Of a stretch of 10,230 nt of DNA, positions 7,774 to 10,230 are shown piece after piece (position 1 is the stretch's first letter; each line of letters begins with the position of its first letter). Below the pieces are notes generated by a model that searched no databases, was not told the DNA's origin, and was given only the letters and a program-made list of their open reading frames with translations. This stretch comes from Pseudomonadota bacterium (GTDB taxonomy: Bacteria > Pseudomonadota > Gammaproteobacteria > Burkholderiales > Thiobacillaceae). The translations under genes were made by a program, and so were the position numbers. The stretch covers positions 1-10,230 of the forward strand of contig JAJYXA010000582.1 in the NCBI GenBank assembly GCA_021791235.1, written 5' to 3'.

Positions 7774-8901
7774 ATGGACAGTGCAGCGGTGAGGTTTGGC
7801 GGCGGGGCGGAGGGCGCAGCGAAGGCGGGTCCGCCGCTGCTCTGCTGGTTCGAGCAATGCCGGAGCGAATCGGTGCCGCTGGTCGGGGGCAAGTGCGCTT
7901 CGCTGGGCGAGCTGATCAACGCCGGGGTGCGGGTGCCGCCCGGCTTCGCCCTGACCACCGAGGGTTACCGCCGCTTCATGGCCGAAGCGGGCATCGACCG
8001 GGAATTGAAGCGCTTGCTCGACCGTCTCGACTGCCAGGACATGGAGGCGCTGGAGAACGCCAGCGCCTCCATCCGCGCGGCGATCGAGGCGCAGCCCTTC
8101 TCCGCCGAGATGGAGGATCTGGTGGCCGAGAACTATCGCCGGCTGTCGCTGCGCTGCGGCGTGCCGGCGGTGCCGGTGGCGGTGCGCTCCAGCGCCACCG
8201 CCGAGGATCTGCCCGGCGCCAGCTTCGCCGGGCAGCAGGACACCTATCTGTGGATCCGCGGCACCGACGAGGTGCTCGCGCACATGCGCCGCTGCATCTC
8301 CAGCCTGTACACCGCCCGGGCCATCGCCTACCGGGCCAACCGCGGCTACGACGACGAGCAGATGGCGATCAGCGTCGGGGTGCAGAAGATGTCCAACTCC
8401 TACACCGCCGGAGTGATGTTCACCATCCACCCGGCCAACGGCGACCGCTCGGTGATCGTCATCGATTCCAGCTTCGGTTTCGGCGAAGCGGTGGTCTCGG
8501 GCGAGGTGACGCCGGATAACTTCGTGGTGAACAAGGTGACCCTGGACATCATCGACCGGACCGTCTCGCGCAAGGAGGTCTGCTACACGGTCGATCTCCA
8601 GACCCAGGTGTCCCGGGCGATGGAGGTGCCGATCGAGCGGCAGACGGTGCAGTCCCTGATCGACGACGAGATCACCGAGCTGGCCTGGATGGGCAAGCAG
8701 ATCGAGAAGCACTACGGCCGTCCGATGGACATCGAATGGGCGGTGGATAAGGACCTGCCCTCAGGCGGCAACATCTTCATCCTGCAGGCCCGTCCCGAGA
8801 CGGTGTGGAGCGAAAAACGACAGGCCCCGATCGCCAATCCCGGCGCCTCGGCGATGGATTACATCCTGTCCGGCATGCTCGCGGGCAAGAGAGTGACATG
8901 A
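7774..8901 (+). CDS. ppsB: Phenylphosphate synthase protein 2 (ATP-binding subunit, PpsB)
   Basis: A 375-residue protein matching the N-terminal ATP/pyruvate-binding domain of PEP synthase (PEP/pyruvate-binding, ATP-grasp type). It would pass the beta-phosphate of ATP to the histidine of PpsA, releasing AMP and phosphate. Motifs: LVGGKCASLGEL (36-47), VRSSATAEDLPGASFAGQQ (137-155), MDIEWAVD (318-325) and the terminal ILQARPET (336-343) that ends the ATP-grasp domain. The phospho-histidine and C-terminal barrel domains of full PEP synthase are absent, as expected for the split enzyme, and the size fits the 40-kDa protein 2 of Thauera aromatica. The ATG at 7774 is chosen because GGAGGG (7761-7766) lies 7 nt upstream; an earlier in-frame ATG at 7720 would sit inside ppsA and lacks such a site. 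About 35 residues precede the domain. The UbiD-family gene starts 42 nt downstream. Confidence 0.93.
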   Translation: MDSAAVRFGGGAEGAAKAGPPLLCWFEQCRSESVPLVGGKCASLGELINAGVRVPPGFALTTEGYRRFMAEAGIDRELKRLLDRLDCQDMEALENASASIRAAIEAQPFSAEMEDLVAENYRRLSLRCGVPAVPVAVRSSATAEDLPGASFAGQQDTYLWIRGTDEVLAHMRRCISSLYTARAIAYRANRGYDDEQMAISVGVQKMSNSYTAGVMFTIHPANGDRSVIVIDSSFGFGEAVVSGEVTPDNFVVNKVTLDIIDRTVSRKEVCYTVDLQTQVSRAMEVPIERQTVQSLIDDEITELAWMGKQIEKHYGRPMDIEWAVDKDLPSGGNIFILQARPETVWSEKRQAPIANPGASAMDYILSGMLAGKRVT

Positions 8902-8943
8902 ACGGTTCGGCAGCAGTTTTTTAAATACCCTTATGGAGACAAC

Positions 8944-10230
8944 ATGAAAGCGCCTGCAAAAGTAAAACCCATCAACGACCTGCGCAGCTACATCGCCGCC
9001 CTCGAGGCGAACGGCGTATTGAGCCGCGTCAAGACCGAGGTGGATTGGAAGTACGAGTTGTGCCACGTCTCGAAGGTGAATGAGGAACAGAAGGGCCCGG
9101 CCCTGCTCTACGAGAACGTCAAGGGCTACGACATCCCGGTGTTCACCAGCGCCTTCACCACGCCGCAGCGGATCGCCATCTGCCTGGAGCAGGACCCGTC
9201 GCTGTCGATGTGCCAGCTCTCCCGGAAGTGGATGGAGCTCACCACCAAGCAGATGATCAAGCCCAAGTTCGTCGACAAGCCGCCGGTGATGGAGAACGTC
9301 GTCGAGGGCGACGCGGTCGACCTCGACAAGTTTCCCTCGCCCTGGTTCTATCCCGACGACGGCGGCCGTTTCTTCGGCACCTCCGCCTTCATGGTGACCC
9401 AGGATCCCGATACCGGCTGGACCAACCTGGGCACCTATCGCGCCCAGGTGCTGGGCAAGAACATCCTCGGCTCGCAGATCATCAAGGGCAAGCACGGCGA
9501 CATGCACATGAAGAAGTACCAGGCGCGCGGCGAGCTGATGCCCGCCGCCTACGTGGTCGGCTGCGATCCGGTGCTGTTCCTGGCCAGCTCCACCCTGGTC
9601 AGCGCCCAGACCGACGAGTACGACGTCGCCGGCTCGCTGCGCGGCCGGCCGGTGGAGGTGTTCAAGTCGGATCTCACCGGTCTCACCTATCCGGCCAACG
9701 CCGAGATCATCGCCGAGGGCTTCATCGATCCCAACGAGTTGATGGACGAGGGACCGTTCGGCGAATACACCGGCTACTACTCGGGCAACAAGGGCAAGGA
9801 CTATCCCAAGCCGGTGCTGCGGGTCAAGCGCATCCTCTACCGCAACAAGCCGATCTTCTGGGCGACCACGGTGGGCAAGCCGATCAACGACATCCACATG
9901 ATCCAGTCCTTGAACCGCACCGCGACGCTGTGGCACGACCTGGAGACCATGAAGGTGCCCGGCATCCAGAGCGTCTACTTCCCGGCCGCGGCCACCGGCC
10001 GCTTCTGGGTCATCGTCTCGGTGCGCCAGATGTATCCGGGACACTCCAATCACGTCGCCGACGCGGTGCTCGGCAGCACCACCGGGCACTACGGCGTCAA
10101 GGGCGTGATCGTGGTCGACCACGACATCGCCGCCGACGACATGGACCGCGTCTGGTGGGCGCTGGCCACCCGCTTCGATCCCAAGCGCTCGGCCCAGATC
10201 ATCGACCGCGGCCGCTCGACGCCGCTCGAT
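8944..10230 (+). CDS. UbiD-family phenylphosphate carboxylase subunit (3' end outside window)
   Basis: The first 429 codons of a UbiD-type (de)carboxylase, open to the window end. UbiD enzymes use prenylated FMN. The expected Arg-Glu-Glu set is visible as R166 (in GTYRAQVLGKN) and E269/E274 (in DEGPFGEYTGYY), along with a conserved LNRTATLW segment (323-330). Placement right behind ppsA-ppsB points to the alpha or beta subunit (54/53 kDa) of phenylphosphate carboxylase, which converts phenylphosphate and CO2 to 4-hydroxybenzoate and phosphate. In Thauera aromatica the first UbiD gene after the synthase genes encodes, as recalled, the beta subunit, but which subunit this is cannot be settled here. 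GGAGA (8935-8939) lies 4 nt before the ATG. About 50 C-terminal residues should remain beyond the window. The 42-bp gap before it (cagcagttttttaaat) is AT-rich but forms no hairpin, so it should be co-transcribed with ppsB. Confidence 0.88.
   Translation, partial: MKAPAKVKPINDLRSYIAALEANGVLSRVKTEVDWKYELCHVSKVNEEQKGPALLYENVKGYDIPVFTSAFTTPQRIAICLEQDPSLSMCQLSRKWMELTTKQMIKPKFVDKPPVMENVVEGDAVDLDKFPSPWFYPDDGGRFFGTSAFMVTQDPDTGWTNLGTYRAQVLGKNILGSQIIKGKHGDMHMKKYQARGELMPAAYVVGCDPVLFLASSTLVSAQTDEYDVAGSLRGRPVEVFKSDLTGLTYPANAEIIAEGFIDPNELMDEGPFGEYTGYYSGNKGKDYPKPVLRVKRILYRNKPIFWATTVGKPINDIHMIQSLNRTATLWHDLETMKVPGIQSVYFPAAATGRFWVIVSVRQMYPGHSNHVADAVLGSTTGHYGVKGVIVVDHDIAADDMDRVWWALATRFDPKRSAQIIDRGRSTPLD

Noticed and set aside
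5685..7958. 757-aa open frame on the minus strand
   Set aside because: It is a shadow of ppsA and crosses the enhancer and promoter region; no recognisable domain.
8761..10122. 453-aa open frame on the minus strand
   Set aside because: Antisense to the well-supported UbiD-family gene, with antisense-type composition rich in H, D, G and L.

Overview
The window looks like chromosomal DNA of a GC-rich betaproteobacterium, probably a Rhodocyclales/Zoogloeaceae-type denitrifier of the Thauera, Azoarcus or Aromatoleum kind. The assignment rests on gene content and high-GC codon use; no rRNA gene or other taxonomic marker is present.

Left part (1-3247): the 3' end of a radical-SAM gene (+) converges on a small XRE-type helix-turn-helix gene (-), with a perfect 13-bp hairpin between them. 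The HTH gene has a recognisable sigma70 promoter and a palindromic candidate operator just downstream of it. Next, on the + strand, come a seven-iron ferredoxin gene (fdxA) with its own promoter and a FadD-type acyl-CoA ligase gene 37 nt behind it.

Middle (3309-5515, - strand): a regulator of the DmpR/XylR family (XylR_N aromatic-sensing domain, V4R, sigma54 AAA+ domain, Fis-type HTH), followed by a small YhbP/UPF0306-like flavin-fold protein whose ATG overlaps the regulator stop (TGATG). The regulator reading frame is interrupted by one in-frame TAG at 5057-5059, with conserved residues also altered next to it. It is therefore a pseudogene, a sequencing error, or something needing readthrough or restart.

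Right part (5919-10230, + strand): the start of an anaerobic phenol-degradation operon. ppsA and ppsB encode the two catalytic proteins of phenylphosphate synthase, a phosphoenolpyruvate-synthase-like enzyme split in two; the phospho-histidine of PpsA falls at residue 569. They are followed by a UbiD-family phenylphosphate carboxylase subunit that runs off the window. Phenol would be phosphorylated with ATP (AMP and phosphate leave) and the phenylphosphate carboxylated to 4-hydroxybenzoate. The third synthase gene (ppsC), adjacent to the other two in Thauera aromatica, is not between ppsB and the UbiD gene here.

The 403-bp divergent gap (5516-5918) contains a very good sigma54 -24/-12 promoter in front of ppsA. 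About 190 bp upstream of it is a 14/16 match to the DmpR/XylR upstream activating palindrome, plus a second half-conserved copy. The control circuit is thus clearly readable, which makes the stop codon in the matching activator the most notable point of the window.
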